DNA of 64,000 nucleotides, taken from Anaeropeptidivorans aminofermentans (GTDB lineage: Bacteria; Bacillota; Clostridia; Lachnospirales; UBA5962). Position 1 is the first letter of the stretch. Each line of letters starts with the position of its first letter. The stretch lies in assembly GCF_940670685.1 (NCBI RefSeq), contig NZ_OW711693.1, forward strand, positions 1,116,001 to 1,180,000. Reading direction: 5' to 3'. The notes below the pieces were generated by a model. That model was given only the letters and a program-made list of their open reading frames with translations, made no database searches and was not told the origin of the DNA. Of the stretch, positions 26,826 to 35,709 are shown piece after piece. The position numbers and the translations under genes are program-made.

Positions 26826-28157
26826 ATGGATTTATTTGATTACCAAAGACAGAAGCATTTAAAGAAGGAAGCCCCTCTTGCTGCCAGAATGCGTCCCAGA
26901 ACCTTGGAAGAATTCGTAGGCCAGGAGCATATTGTGGGGAAAAATACTCTTCTTTATAGGGCTATTAAAGCCGATAAGCTTCGAAGCATTATTTTCTATG
27001 GGCCCCCGGGAACGGGAAAAACCACCCTTGCAAAAATTATAGCTAATACCACAGAAAGCAATTTTACCCAGATAAATGCAACCACCGCAGGCATAAAGGA
27101 TATAAAAGAAAATATAGAAGAAGCTAAAAGTACCATTGCCTTAAGCGGAAAAAGGACGATTTTATTCGTAGACGAGATACACCGGTTTAATAAGACCCAG
27201 CAGGATACGCTTCTTCCCTATGTTGAGGACGGAACGGTTATTTTAATCGGAGCCACTACGGAAAATCCCTATTTTGAAGTCAATAAAGCGCTGATTTCCC
27301 GCTCTATTATTTTTCAGCTTAAGCATCTTTCAAAGGAAGATATCAAAAAGCTTTTGTCTGCCGCCATTCAGGATAAGGAAAGAGGCCTTGGAAATTATAA
27401 TATGCAGATTTCCGAGGAGGCCCTTGATTTTCTTTCAGACAGTGCAAACGGGGACGCGAGAACCGCTTTGAACGCCATAGAGCTTGCCGCCCTGACGACG
27501 GAAGCAGATGAAAACGGCGTAATCAATATCAGTATTTCAGATGCGGAAGAGTGCATTCAGAAAAGAGCCCTAAATTACGATAAAACAGGCGACAGCCATT
27601 ACGATACCATTTCCGCTTTTATAAAAAGCATGAGAGGTTCAGACCCGGATGCTGCCCTTTATTATCTTGCCAGAATGCTTTACGCAGGAGAAGACCCTAA
27701 ATTTATCGCAAGAAGAATCGTCATATGTGCTTCAGAAGACGTAGGAAATGCCGACCCCCACGCCCTTTTAGTCGCTGTGGCAGCGGCAGAAGCGGTTAAT
27801 TTTATAGGCCTTCCCGAAGGAAGGATTATTCTTTCTCAGGCGGTAACTTATGTAGCCTGTGCGCCTAAAAGCAATGCTGCCGTAATCAGTATATCAGAGG
27901 CAATGAAGGATGTTTCCCAGATACAGATATCCGGTATCCCCAACCATTTAAAAGATGCTCATTATAAAGGAGCCAAGGAATTCGGCCACGGCATCGATTA
28001 CAAATATGCCCATGACTATAAAGGAAATTACGTTCCCCAGCAGTACCTGCCAGACGAGCTCGCAGGGAGAATTTATTATAATCCAAGCGATAACGGTGTA
28101 GAAAAGAAAATAAAAGAATCTCTTATAAAATTGAGAGGAAGAGAGCGGAATGAATAA
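26826..28157 (+). CDS. rarA: Replication-associated recombination protein A (AAA+ ATPase)
   Basis: The 443-residue RarA/MgsA protein is a clamp-loader-like AAA+ ATPase acting at stalled replication forks. It shows the N-terminal RMRPRTLEEFVGQEHIVG, Walker [10 protein letters not shown] at residues 59-67, Walker B ILFVDEIHRF, sensor GATTENPYFEVN, and the C-terminal tetramerisation part with DAHYKGAKEFGHG and QQYLPDEL. AAGGAAAGG precedes the ATG. It overlaps truA by eight bases. Confidence 0.96.
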   Translation: MDLFDYQRQKHLKKEAPLAARMRPRTLEEFVGQEHIVGKNTLLYRAIKADKLRSIIFYGPPGTGKTTLAKIIANTTESNFTQINATTAGIKDIKENIEEAKSTIALSGKRTILFVDEIHRFNKTQQDTLLPYVEDGTVILIGATTENPYFEVNKALISRSIIFQLKHLSKEDIKKLLSAAIQDKERGLGNYNMQISEEALDFLSDSANGDARTALNAIELAALTTEADENGVINISISDAEECIQKRALNYDKTGDSHYDTISAFIKSMRGSDPDAALYYLARMLYAGEDPKFIARRIVICASEDVGNADPHALLVAVAAAEAVNFIGLPEGRIILSQAVTYVACAPKSNAAVISISEAMKDVSQIQISGIPNHLKDAHYKGAKEFGHGIDYKYAHDYKGNYVPQQYLPDELAGRIYYNPSDNGVEKKIKESLIKLRGRERNE

Positions 28158-28896
28158 TTATAAGCTTGTTTTAGCCTATGACGGAAGCCGGTATAACGGC
28201 TTTCAGGCCCAGAAGAATTCAGAGAACACCATTCAGCAGGCAATAGAATTAAGGCTTAATGAGATTTTTTCAAAGGATATAAAAATCGTTGCTTCTGGAA
28301 GAACAGATGCAGGGGTTCATGCGGAAAATCAGGTGATTAATTTTAAAATAGACGAAGAAATTGACTTAAGCAGTTTTCTTGCACTGATAAATAAAAAGCT
28401 TCCCGGGAGTATCAGCGTAAAGGAAATTAATAAAATGCCGGAGGATTTTCACGCAAGATTTGACGCTAAAAGTAAAATCTATGAATACCGCATCTTAAAC
28501 GCTCCATATCCCAATCCCTTTTTAAGAAAGTATGCTTACTTTTATCCCGAAACCCTTGATATAAAGGAAATGGAAAAGGCCTCAAGGCTTTTTACAGGTA
28601 TTCATGATTTTAGGGCATTTTCTTCCGGCTCCGGCAAAAAATCCACCACAAGAGAAATCTATTCCATAAAAATAGAAAGAGACAAAGATTTAGTTAAAAT
28701 CATATATCACGGAAACGGTTTTCTATATAATATGGTAAGAATCATTACGGGAACCCTTATTCAAATAAGCGAGAAAACCCTTTCGGAAGAGGATATTTTA
28801 AGGGCTTTTCAAAGAAATGAAAGAGGGATTGCAGGATTTACCGCTCCTCCTCAGGGATTATTTCTTCAAGAAGTGATTTATAGTAAAATGATTTAA
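28150..28896 (+). CDS. truA: tRNA pseudouridine(38-40) synthase
   Basis: The 248-residue enzyme isomerises uridines 38-40 in the tRNA anticodon arm. It has the catalytic motif SGRTDAGVHA near residue 51-60 and RNA-contact stretches NGFLYNMVRIITGT and APPQGLFLQEV. TruA proteins commonly end shortly after this GLxLxxVxY motif. Here the tail YSKMI and stop codon lie within the left end of the family B repeat (28879 onward), whose first 20 or so bases are almost identical to those at 63789. The C-terminal residues therefore seem to be supplied by the repeat. Start overlaps rarA, so translation is coupled. Confidence 0.95.
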   Translation: MNNYKLVLAYDGSRYNGFQAQKNSENTIQQAIELRLNEIFSKDIKIVASGRTDAGVHAENQVINFKIDEEIDLSSFLALINKKLPGSISVKEINKMPEDFHARFDAKSKIYEYRILNAPYPNPFLRKYAYFYPETLDIKEMEKASRLFTGIHDFRAFSSGSGKKSTTREIYSIKIERDKDLVKIIYHGNGFLYNMVRIITGTLIQISEKTLSEEDILRAFQRNERGIAGFTAPPQGLFLQEVIYSKMI

Positions 28897-29171
28897 TTAC
28901 AGTAACAACACCGTATATTCCTTGAATTCACATGAAATAGCGGCGCTATCTTAAGGATTTTCCACGAAAAAGTCATGAGTTTATGGCAAAATACACGAAA
29001 GTTTTGATTTTACAAATAAGCCCTAAGCGAATTTGGAAAAGGATACAGGCATAAGGCCGTAAATCTTTTTAAGTGGGGGTTTTCCTATTATTATCAAGCT
29101 TGTTTTTTGTTTGGTAAAGATGAATCCCTAGTGAATCGCTTTTTGTTACTACCTTGAAACAGTTTTACTTT
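28879..29171. repeat. Family B repeat overlapping the 3' end of truA
   Basis: It begins TATAGTAAAATGATTTAAT, nearly identical to the element at 63789, and continues with ACAGTAACAACACCGTATATTCC. It carries a family C-like segment in reverse (about 28945-29065) and ends with the TTATCAAGCTTG / TTTTTTGTTTGGTAA module and TTTTTGTTACTACC. It spans nearly all of the truA-amaP space. Confidence 0.7.
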
Positions 29172-29196
29172 ATTAAGCATTTTTAGGCGGTGTTTT

Positions 29197-29745
29197 ATGA
29201 ATCGATTAAGCAGAATCCTTCTTTTTATAGTCTCTCTTATAGGAATGCTTACTTCTTTTGCGGCATTTTTTATTCTTGTGCCTTTGGGAGAAATCACTGT
29301 ATTTCTAGGGGAGATATATGAAAAAGTTCCTGAATTGAATTATTATTTCGCAGGGTTTACGGCATTGATATTTATGGGGTTTCTATGTATCTTTGTCCTG
29401 GCATTTGCCTATCCTAGGAAAACAGGCTTTATTATATATAAAAAATCTACCGGTGAAATAAAAATATCAAAAAACGCTGTTAATTCCATGATTTTAAGCT
29501 CCTTTTCTCATTTAATCAATGCCGATAATATACGGCTTAAGGTAATATACAGAAAAAACACCATAAAACACATTAAAATAACCGTATACAATAGATTTCT
29601 CGAAAAAATACCTACGCTTTCAGGGGACATTCAGAACAGCGTGAAAGAAGCCGTAGAAAAGATAATGGAAATTCCTTCAGGAAATGTTGAAATATTAATA
29701 TCTCATAAGGAATTACGCCGAAGAAAAGAAAAACGGGTGGTTTAG
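29197..29745 (+). CDS. amaP: Alkaline shock response membrane anchor protein
   Basis: The 182-residue protein has two N-terminal membrane helices (LLFIVSLIGMLTSFAAFFIL and ALIFMGFLCIFVLAFAY), then a cytoplasmic domain. The latter has the family pattern KKSTGEIKISKNAVNSMI and a basic end. AmaP anchors Asp23 to the membrane in Staphylococcus. The neighbouring DUF2273 and Asp23 genes in this order support the call. A family B repeat lies just upstream of its start. Confidence 0.88.
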   Translation: MNRLSRILLFIVSLIGMLTSFAAFFILVPLGEITVFLGEIYEKVPELNYYFAGFTALIFMGFLCIFVLAFAYPRKTGFIIYKKSTGEIKISKNAVNSMILSSFSHLINADNIRLKVIYRKNTIKHIKITVYNRFLEKIPTLSGDIQNSVKEAVEKIMEIPSGNVEILISHKELRRRKEKRVV

Positions 29746-29757
29746 GGAGATGATGAT

Positions 29758-29973
29758 ATGGATTTTTTAAATTTGTTAAAGCCCTATGGAGGCAGAATAT
29801 TATGGTCGGGCGCAGGCCTTTTGACCGCCCTTCTTTTTTTGAACATAGGTTTTTTAAAAACCCTTGTGATACTAATATGCTTTGCCTTAGGCTATGTTAT
29901 AGGGCTTCAGGCAGACGGGAAGATAGATTTAAAGCCTAAAATAAAGACCATTTTTAATTGGCTTAAAAAATAA
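29758..29973 (+). CDS. DUF2273 small membrane protein
   Basis: The 71-residue protein has two hydrophobic segments (ILWSGAGLLTALLFLNIGFL and LVILICFALGYVIG). It starts 12 bases after amaP and 14 bases before the Asp23-family gene. This size, topology and position are those of DUF2273 proteins in asp23 operons. The function is unknown, but a partner in the membrane-bound Asp23 complex is likely. Confidence 0.87.
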   Translation: MDFLNLLKPYGGRILWSGAGLLTALLFLNIGFLKTLVILICFALGYVIGLQADGKIDLKPKIKTIFNWLKK

Positions 29974-29987
29974 CTAAGGAGGATTAT

Positions 29988-30404
29988 ATGGAAGAAGACG
30001 TACTGGAGAAAAAAAGTCCCTTGACGTATGAAGACAGGGTGATTCGGAAAATCGCAAGCATTGCCGCAAATAATATTGAAGGTATCATTGCCATGAGCGG
30101 AAGCCTGTTAAGCGGGATAACAGATAAAATAATGAATTCCGATTCAAGAGAAAAAGGCATCGCCGTTGAAGTAGGGCAGAAGCAGGTTGCCGTAGATTTA
30201 AAGGTAATATGCGAATATGGAGTAAGCATTCCCGAAGTTTATGAAAAGACAGTTTCCAAAATAACGGAGGATATAAAAACCATGACCGGTCTTGAGGTTG
30301 TAGAGATTAATATGCATGTTGACGATATCATGACAAAAGAAGAATATGAACGTCAGCTTAAGCAGAAGGACACAGGCGGTTCTGCTGGGCCGAGAGTTGA
30401 TTAA
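29988..30404 (+). CDS. Asp23/Gls24 family envelope stress protein
   Basis: The 138-residue protein has the family words YEDRVIRKIASIAANNIEGI and VAVDLKVICEYGVSIPEVYE, followed by a charged tail. Asp23 proteins form abundant membrane-associated assemblies linked to envelope stress. A strong AAGGAGG site precedes the ATG. It is third in the amaP-DUF2273-asp23 operon. Confidence 0.93.
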   Translation: MEEDVLEKKSPLTYEDRVIRKIASIAANNIEGIIAMSGSLLSGITDKIMNSDSREKGIAVEVGQKQVAVDLKVICEYGVSIPEVYEKTVSKITEDIKTMTGLEVVEINMHVDDIMTKEEYERQLKQKDTGGSAGPRVD

Positions 30405-30635
30405 TTATAGATTTTAGTAATTATGAAAGGGTACTAATTTAGAGAACAGGGGAGGTTTATTCAAGGATGCCCCGTGCGCTCAGATAGTGACGATTTGGAT
30501 TGCAAAGCAATCCGGATTTCATTTTTTACAGACAGAATATTATATATTTGCAGTTCAGCTTACGGAAAATAATGGTTTTTCCAATCTGTTTTCCTTGCTT
30601 TTCTGCAAAGTCAAAATTACAAGGAGTATGTCATA

Positions 30636-31517
30636 ATGAAGAAATTACATAAGGCTATTTTATACATTGTTCTTTCTGCCTTGAGCTTTGCCCTTATGAA
30701 TGTTTTTGTAAAGCTTTCCGGCGATTTTCCGTCATTTCAAAAGGTATTTATCAGAAGCTTGGTTGTTCTTTTTTTCTCAACTATAGTGCTTTTGAAAAAT
30801 AAAGAAAGACCCTTTCCCAAAAAGGAAAACGCCATGGATATGTTTTGGAGAAGCTTTGCAGGCTGTGTTTCAATGATTTGCAATTATTATGCAGTAGACC
30901 ATCTTATTTTGTCAGATGCCACAATGATTTCTAAAATAGCCCCATTTTGTACAATTATCTTTTCTTTTCTTATTCTGAAAGAGTCGGTAAAGGTTTATCA
31001 AATTATATGTATCTTAATCGGCTTTGCAGGTACAGCTTTTATAGTTAAGCCCGCCCTGAACAGCACCATTATACCTGCCTTCGTAGGGGTATTGGGAGCG
31101 GTTCTTGCAGGTGTCGCTTATACGTTTGTAAGAAAACTTGGCAATAAAGGGGAAGAAAACGGAACAATTGTATTTTCCTTTGCGCTGTTTTCCGCTCTTT
31201 TTAATATCCCTTTTCTTGTAACAGGATATGAGCATGTTGATTTATATAATCTTTTTATTCTTATAATAAGCGGATTTTTTGCTTTTCTTGGTCAGATGTT
31301 TGTTACGGGGGCATATAGCCTTGCGCCGGCAAGAGATATCAGCATATTTGACTTTTCACAGCTTATTTTTGCGGCCATTACAGGCTATTTTATATTTTCG
31401 GAAAAGCCGGATTTATATAGCTTTCTCGGGTATATGGTAATCCTGGGAACCTCTTTCTATCTTTTTAAAAAGAATAAAGCCGAAGCCCAAAAGGAACAAA
31501 CCGAACCGGCGGCGTAA
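30636..31517 (+). CDS. EamA/DMT family transporter
   Basis: The 293-residue protein has ten predicted membrane helices in two EamA repeats (first with SALSFALMNVFVKLSG, second starting near LGAVLAGVAYTFVRKLG). Such proteins export or exchange metabolites such as amino acids or nucleotides; the substrate cannot be deduced. AAGGAG precedes the ATG. The gene is isolated between repeat-rich spacers. Confidence 0.9.
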   Translation: MKKLHKAILYIVLSALSFALMNVFVKLSGDFPSFQKVFIRSLVVLFFSTIVLLKNKERPFPKKENAMDMFWRSFAGCVSMICNYYAVDHLILSDATMISKIAPFCTIIFSFLILKESVKVYQIICILIGFAGTAFIVKPALNSTIIPAFVGVLGAVLAGVAYTFVRKLGNKGEENGTIVFSFALFSALFNIPFLVTGYEHVDLYNLFILIISGFFAFLGQMFVTGAYSLAPARDISIFDFSQLIFAAITGYFIFSEKPDLYSFLGYMVILGTSFYLFKKNKAEAQKEQTEPAA

Positions 31518-31529
31518 AATAAAACAGTA

Positions 31530-31832
31530 AAGTTCTTAGGGCGTGAAGTCCAAACAAAAGTCTATTTTGTCATAAAAGCGTGACTTCATCATCGGAAATA
31601 CTCGAAATAGCCCTGCTATTTCTGCGTTTTTCTTCTCAGAATTTTTGCTTCGCAAAAATCACGCTGCGCGTGACCGGACTTCTTTCCGGTTCCATTCGAA
31701 TTCACATTTTTTTGCAAACAATACTTTTTCAGCTTTAAAGCTTAAAAATGTATTTCTGCTGTAAAATAATAAATAAACTTTTGTTTATTTATTATTCTTA
31801 GCGGTTTGACTATTTTCAGACACTGCCTAATT
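31530..31832. repeat. Family C hairpin-rich repeat, copy 1
   Basis: A run of hairpins includes ATTTTTGCTTCGCAAAAAT, CACGC/GCGTG, CCGG/CCGG and a perfect 14-bp stem at 31765-31796 (AATAATAAATAAAC / GTTTATTTATTATT). It then reads GCGGTTTGACTATTTTCAGA. The reverse complement of 38046-38290 matches it over most of its length, with paired changes in the 14-bp stem. It has no coding capacity. Confidence 0.65.
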
Positions 31833-32174
31833 TAAAATATAAAAAAGCTTATTAAAATAAAAATAGGCTTTTTTTATTTATGTATTTATTTTATTATAAC
31901 GCTCCACTTTACAACAGTATACCGATAAAGGCAATTTTGAGAGTATTATAAATTAGCTAAAAAATCTTAAGTCAGTTTACTGTAAATATTTAGAAAAACT
32001 TATTTATAGCAGAGTGGCGATTTGGATTCTAAGACAATTTCAATTTCATTCTTTGGTGATTCGGCTTTTGCCTTTCTTTATAAAAAATTCACTATAACTT
32101 TAAAATAAAAGCGTATTTTACAATTCAATAAGTTTTAGAAATATTAAAGTATAAATATACAGGATATTTTGTAT
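31833..32174. other. AT-rich spacer before the motAB promoter
   Basis: No gene is seen. It contains remnants that resemble repeat ends (ATAAAGGCAATTTTGAGA near 31928 and AAAATTCACTATAACTTT near 32086). Confidence 0.4.
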
Positions 32175-32201
32175 TAAACCTTTGTCATTTATTGCCGATA
32201 G
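32175..32201 (+). promoter_or_regulatory. Sigma-D (sigma-28) motility promoter of motAB
   Basis: TAAA, exactly 15 bases, then GCCGATAG matches the flagellar sigma-28 consensus (TAAA-N15-GCCGATAA) at all but the last base. It gives a leader of about 70 bases before motA. Confidence 0.85.
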
Positions 32202-32280
32202 ATATGTATATTGCGAAAAAAATAGCCATAAAAGCAGTCGAAGAAATGCTTTAGACTGTATACACTAGGAGGTTTTTTTA

Positions 32281-33114
32281 TTGTCGAAACATAAAAGTAC
32301 GGCATTTATCGGATTATTTTTAGGGATATCCTTAATTGTCGGCTCAATAATAGTTACGGGAGAGCCTGTTTTATTTTGGAATCTTCCTTCTGCCTTTATA
32401 ATTTTTGGCGGTACAATAGGCTCTACAATAGCTGCATTCCCGCCTCAAAGGCTAAAAACCATGGGTAAGGTCATTAAAAAAGCCTTTGCAAAAGAAGAAT
32501 ATGATTTAAAACAAGATATACTTACGCTTGTTAAGCTGTCTGAAATATCCCGAAGAAGCGGATTATTAGCCCTTGAAGATTATATCGATCAGATTACCAG
32601 TGATGAATTTTTGAAAAAAGGGTTGCGTAATATAGTTGACGGAGCAGATGAAGAGCAGCTTCGGAATTTACTGGAAGGTTCGACTTATTTTATGAAGCAA
32701 AGGCATCAAAAGGGAGCGGCAATGCTTGATATGATAGCTGCCACTGCGCCTGCTTTAGGGCTTCTTGGAACTTATGTAGGCCTTATCCCCATGCTTAATA
32801 ACTTAGACGACCCGACTTCACTGGGCCCTATGATGGCCTTAGAGCTTGTTTCATCTTTTTATGGAGCATTTATAGCTTATGTAATATTTTCACCTCTGGC
32901 AAAAAGACTTAAATTTATGAGCAGAGAAGAAGAATCCCGAAGGGAGCTTCTGGTAGAAGGCCTTGTATCAATCCAGCAGGGAAAGAACCCACGGTTATTA
33001 AAAGAGGAACTGGCTGCCTTTGCTAATATAGACCTTGACGCTGTTGTGAAAAAAGGTGCTAAAAGCAAGAAGGTACAATCCTTTAAAACAAAGGAGGCTA
33101 CGACTCAATCATGA
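32281..33114 (+). CDS. motA: Flagellar motor stator protein MotA
   Basis: The 277-residue membrane protein, with MotB, forms the proton or sodium channel that turns the flagellum. The start is TTG, fixed by AGGAGG nine bases upstream and family length. It has four membrane segments, the cytoplasmic loop with charged residues (LLALEDYIDQI), and the conserved stretch MIAATAPALGLLGTYVGLIP followed by GPMMALELVSSFYGAFIAYV. It overlaps motB by ATGA. No other flagellar genes are in the window. Confidence 0.95.
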   Translation: MSKHKSTAFIGLFLGISLIVGSIIVTGEPVLFWNLPSAFIIFGGTIGSTIAAFPPQRLKTMGKVIKKAFAKEEYDLKQDILTLVKLSEISRRSGLLALEDYIDQITSDEFLKKGLRNIVDGADEEQLRNLLEGSTYFMKQRHQKGAAMLDMIAATAPALGLLGTYVGLIPMLNNLDDPTSLGPMMALELVSSFYGAFIAYVIFSPLAKRLKFMSREEESRRELLVEGLVSIQQGKNPRLLKEELAAFANIDLDAVVKKGAKSKKVQSFKTKEATTQS

Positions 33115-33881
33115 GAAGCAGATTTAGCAGACCCCAGGATGACGGCGATGATGAAGATGAGGCTAATTGGCAGGATAGTTACAGTGATTTAATGACGGAT
33201 TTGCTTGCTATATTTGTTATTTTGTTTTCCTTTGCCATGATGAGTCAGGCTTTTGAAGCTTCCAAGGCTAAAGCGGCAAGCGCCCAGATGGCTTCCGTTG
33301 AATTAAGGCAGAATACTGTTCAGGAAAAAACCGCCAATATAAAAGAGATAGCGTCTAAAAACCGAGAAACCATAGGCATTTCCGCCGGTGGATTTAACAG
33401 TCTTTATGAATATATTAAAACTTATATAGAAGAAGAGGGCCTTTCAGAACAGTTAAGCGTTACAAAGATTGGAGAAAAGGAAATTCTTCTCAGAGTAGCG
33501 GCGTCGGCATTTTTTGATTCAGGAAAGGCTGATATCAGAGAAGATTCCGAGCATCTGCTTCATAAGATTTCCGATATACTTATGATGTATCAAGATTCTA
33601 TTGAAATGGTGCGCATAGAAGGCCATACGGATAATGTACCTATTAATACTTTGCAGTATAACAGCAATTGGGAGCTTTCTGCAGGAAGAGCCGTTAATGT
33701 TTTAAAATGGCTTCTTGAGGAATCAGATATAGAGGCGGCGAAAATATCTGCAATTGGCTATAGTGAATTCCACCCTGTTGCAGATAACAATACCTTGGAA
33801 GGACGGTCTAAAAACAGGCGGGTAGACTTTTTCATCGAGGCAATCAGCAATGTCGACGGATTAGACGAAGTAAAAGAATAG
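33111..33881 (+). CDS. motB: Flagellar motor stator protein MotB
   Basis: The 256-residue protein has an acidic N-terminus, then one membrane helix holding the ion-binding Asp (about residue 26) in SYSDLMTDLLAIFVILFSFA. After a linker comes an OmpA-like peptidoglycan-binding domain with FFDSGKADI, VRIEGHTDNVPI, NWELSAGRAVNVL and GRSKNRRVDFFI. It is translated from an ATG overlapping the motA stop, as usual for the stator pair. Confidence 0.96.
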   Translation: MRSRFSRPQDDGDDEDEANWQDSYSDLMTDLLAIFVILFSFAMMSQAFEASKAKAASAQMASVELRQNTVQEKTANIKEIASKNRETIGISAGGFNSLYEYIKTYIEEEGLSEQLSVTKIGEKEILLRVAASAFFDSGKADIREDSEHLLHKISDILMMYQDSIEMVRIEGHTDNVPINTLQYNSNWELSAGRAVNVLKWLLEESDIEAAKISAIGYSEFHPVADNNTLEGRSKNRRVDFFIEAISNVDGLDEVKE

Positions 33882-34030
33882 CCGTACACAGCTGATTTCA
33901 AATAAAAAGCAGCATTATCAAATGGAACAGGAAAAAGTTATGACTGGATTAAAATACCCTCCCTTTAGGGCCTTTTGAGCTTACGGTATTTTGCGGAGCA
34001 AATTTATGCCTTCTAAAGCCAAATACCTGC

Positions 34031-34180
34031 AGCGGAATAAAAGCAAATTAACTATATTACATAGCATTAATAAAGCCGTAAGTTAAAGCATACAGCCCTT
34101 TAGCCTGCGGCTTTGTGTTTTATGTGCTTACAGCATTTTGAAGGAGTTCTGTCACATAGTCAATTTGCTTTTATTCTGCT
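34031..34180. repeat. Inside-out pair of family B2 arms
   Basis: AGCGGAATAAAAGCAAATTA (34031-34050) and its near reverse complement AATTTGCTTTTATTCTGCT (34161-34180) flank about 110 bases. Elsewhere the two arms face the opposite way round, so this looks like two adjacent elements that have lost their outer halves, or a rearrangement. Confidence 0.5.
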
Positions 34181-34592
34181 ATCTAAAGTGAAAATAAATT
34201 TATGACATTATCTTTTTATATTAAATTAAACATAAGTTTAAAATGCCCTTTTACAGATAAACCCCAATATCAATATAAATTATAGAAAACAATGAATTTA
34301 TAAATGTAAATTTTAGAACTTATTAAATTTACGTTGTTTTTATGCATATTTTGCAAAAAATATAAAAAATAACGCAATTTTAGTAGAAAAATGAGCAAAG
34401 AGGCTTTGTAACTAAAATGTAATATATTAAAATCTTATTAAAAATGCTTTAAAACATATACATTTTGATATAAATTATGTATAATATTTAATTGAAAGAT
34501 TAATAATAATGGTAAGATATAACATTTCTTGATAAAAACATTAAAATAGATTATTGATTTTTTCTAAATAAAGGTAATGGGGTGCAGATATT
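34181..34592. other. AT-rich spacer before the TrpC-like gene
   Basis: There is no gene. A nested inverted repeat (AAACAA...GTAAATTT...AAATTTAC.TTGTTT) lies near 34288-34341. Confidence 0.35.
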
Positions 34593-35381
34593 TTGCTTAT
34601 TGAGGACATTGTTTATAATAAAAATATTACGTTTGAGCATGACAGCTATCTTTATGAGGTTGTTAAGCTTATTGAAAGAAGCAGAAATATTTCCGTTGCT
34701 TCCTTTGCAGGCGCCATGAGGTCGGGGGGCCTCAAGATTGTAGGCGAGTTAAGAGAAGTATCTCCGGAAACAAATATGTCAAATAAATATTTCGATGTTT
34801 ATGCCATGGCGGAGGATTTTGACAAATGCGCCGACGGCATTTCCGTCGTTACGGAAAGCCATCGATATAACGGCAAGGACTTATATATAAAGCAGGTGCG
34901 TGAAAAAACGAATCTTCCCGTTGTAAAAAGGGATATAATCATAAGCCCTATGGAAATTTTCTACGCAAAGACCTTGGGAGCAAGCGCCGTTACGCTTGTA
35001 AGCGCAATACTTGACGACGTAGAGCTTAGAGAATATATTAATATAATAAACGGCCTTAAGATGGATGCCATTGTAGAGGTTCAGACGAGAAGTGAGCTTA
35101 TAAGGGCCCTTAAGGCAGGGGCAAAGATTATCCTTATTAATACGCTGGATTATGAAAGCCTTAAATATAATCCCGATATCCTTTCGGAGCTTGTGCCTAT
35201 CATACCTAAAAATATCATATCCATTGCCGATTGTGTTGAATATGGGGATAAAGAGCTTAAGCTTATTGTGGAACTTAATATTAATGTGATATTTTTAACT
35301 ACAGATATTTTTAATGTTTCAGACAGGGTAAAAAGGGTAAATGAACTTAGGGACAAATACCTGAAAAGAATACCTGCGTAA
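34593..35381 (+). CDS. Indole-3-glycerol-phosphate-synthase-like TIM barrel, probably not a true TrpC
   Basis: The 262-residue product starts at TTG after GGGGTG. It follows the TrpC pattern: LKIVGELREVSPET (TrpC: AEIKKASPS), ISVVTESHRYNGKDLYIKQV, LPVVKRDIIISPMEIFYAKTLGA, DAIVEVQTRSELIRAL and ILINTLDYESL. The first Glu and the Asn of INxxD are kept. The two catalytic Lys positions carry Arg (GELREV for EIKKA; KRD for RKD), and the SESGI phosphate loop is replaced by IADCVEYG. There are no other trp genes nearby. It is likely a diverged paralogue with altered or lost activity. Confidence 0.75.
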   Translation: MLIEDIVYNKNITFEHDSYLYEVVKLIERSRNISVASFAGAMRSGGLKIVGELREVSPETNMSNKYFDVYAMAEDFDKCADGISVVTESHRYNGKDLYIKQVREKTNLPVVKRDIIISPMEIFYAKTLGASAVTLVSAILDDVELREYINIINGLKMDAIVEVQTRSELIRALKAGAKIILINTLDYESLKYNPDILSELVPIIPKNIISIADCVEYGDKELKLIVELNINVIFLTTDIFNVSDRVKRVNELRDKYLKRIPA

Positions 35382-35567
35382 CTGTTCAATTTAAACATAA
35401 ATAAGCTCTGTCCTTATTATAGGCGGAGCTTTATTTTATTGAAATTAGGCATGCGATTTGTTATACTGAGAAAGTTAATATTTCATGTGATTAGAAATTT
35501 AATTTGTTTAGAGATATAGGAATAAAGACGTATACAATTAAGCAAACTGTTGGCAGCAATGATTCTT

Positions 35568-35645
35568 ACAGTAAATTTAAACTTAAACAGTAGAAAAATC
35601 GCATATTGAAGGCTTTTGTTCCTTCTTCACAAGAAATTTACTATA
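35568..35645. repeat. Short family B element
   Basis: ACAGTAAATTTAAACTTAAAC ... GGCTTTTGTTCC ... GAAATTTACTATA: a 78-bp compact form with inverted AGTAAATTT ends. It lies in the spacer before the secreted protein gene. Confidence 0.6.
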
Positions 35646-35709
35646 TAAGTCTTTATAACTATAACTTAAAAAAATAAGATTGATATATTATTATAATTGG
35701 AGGTAAAAA

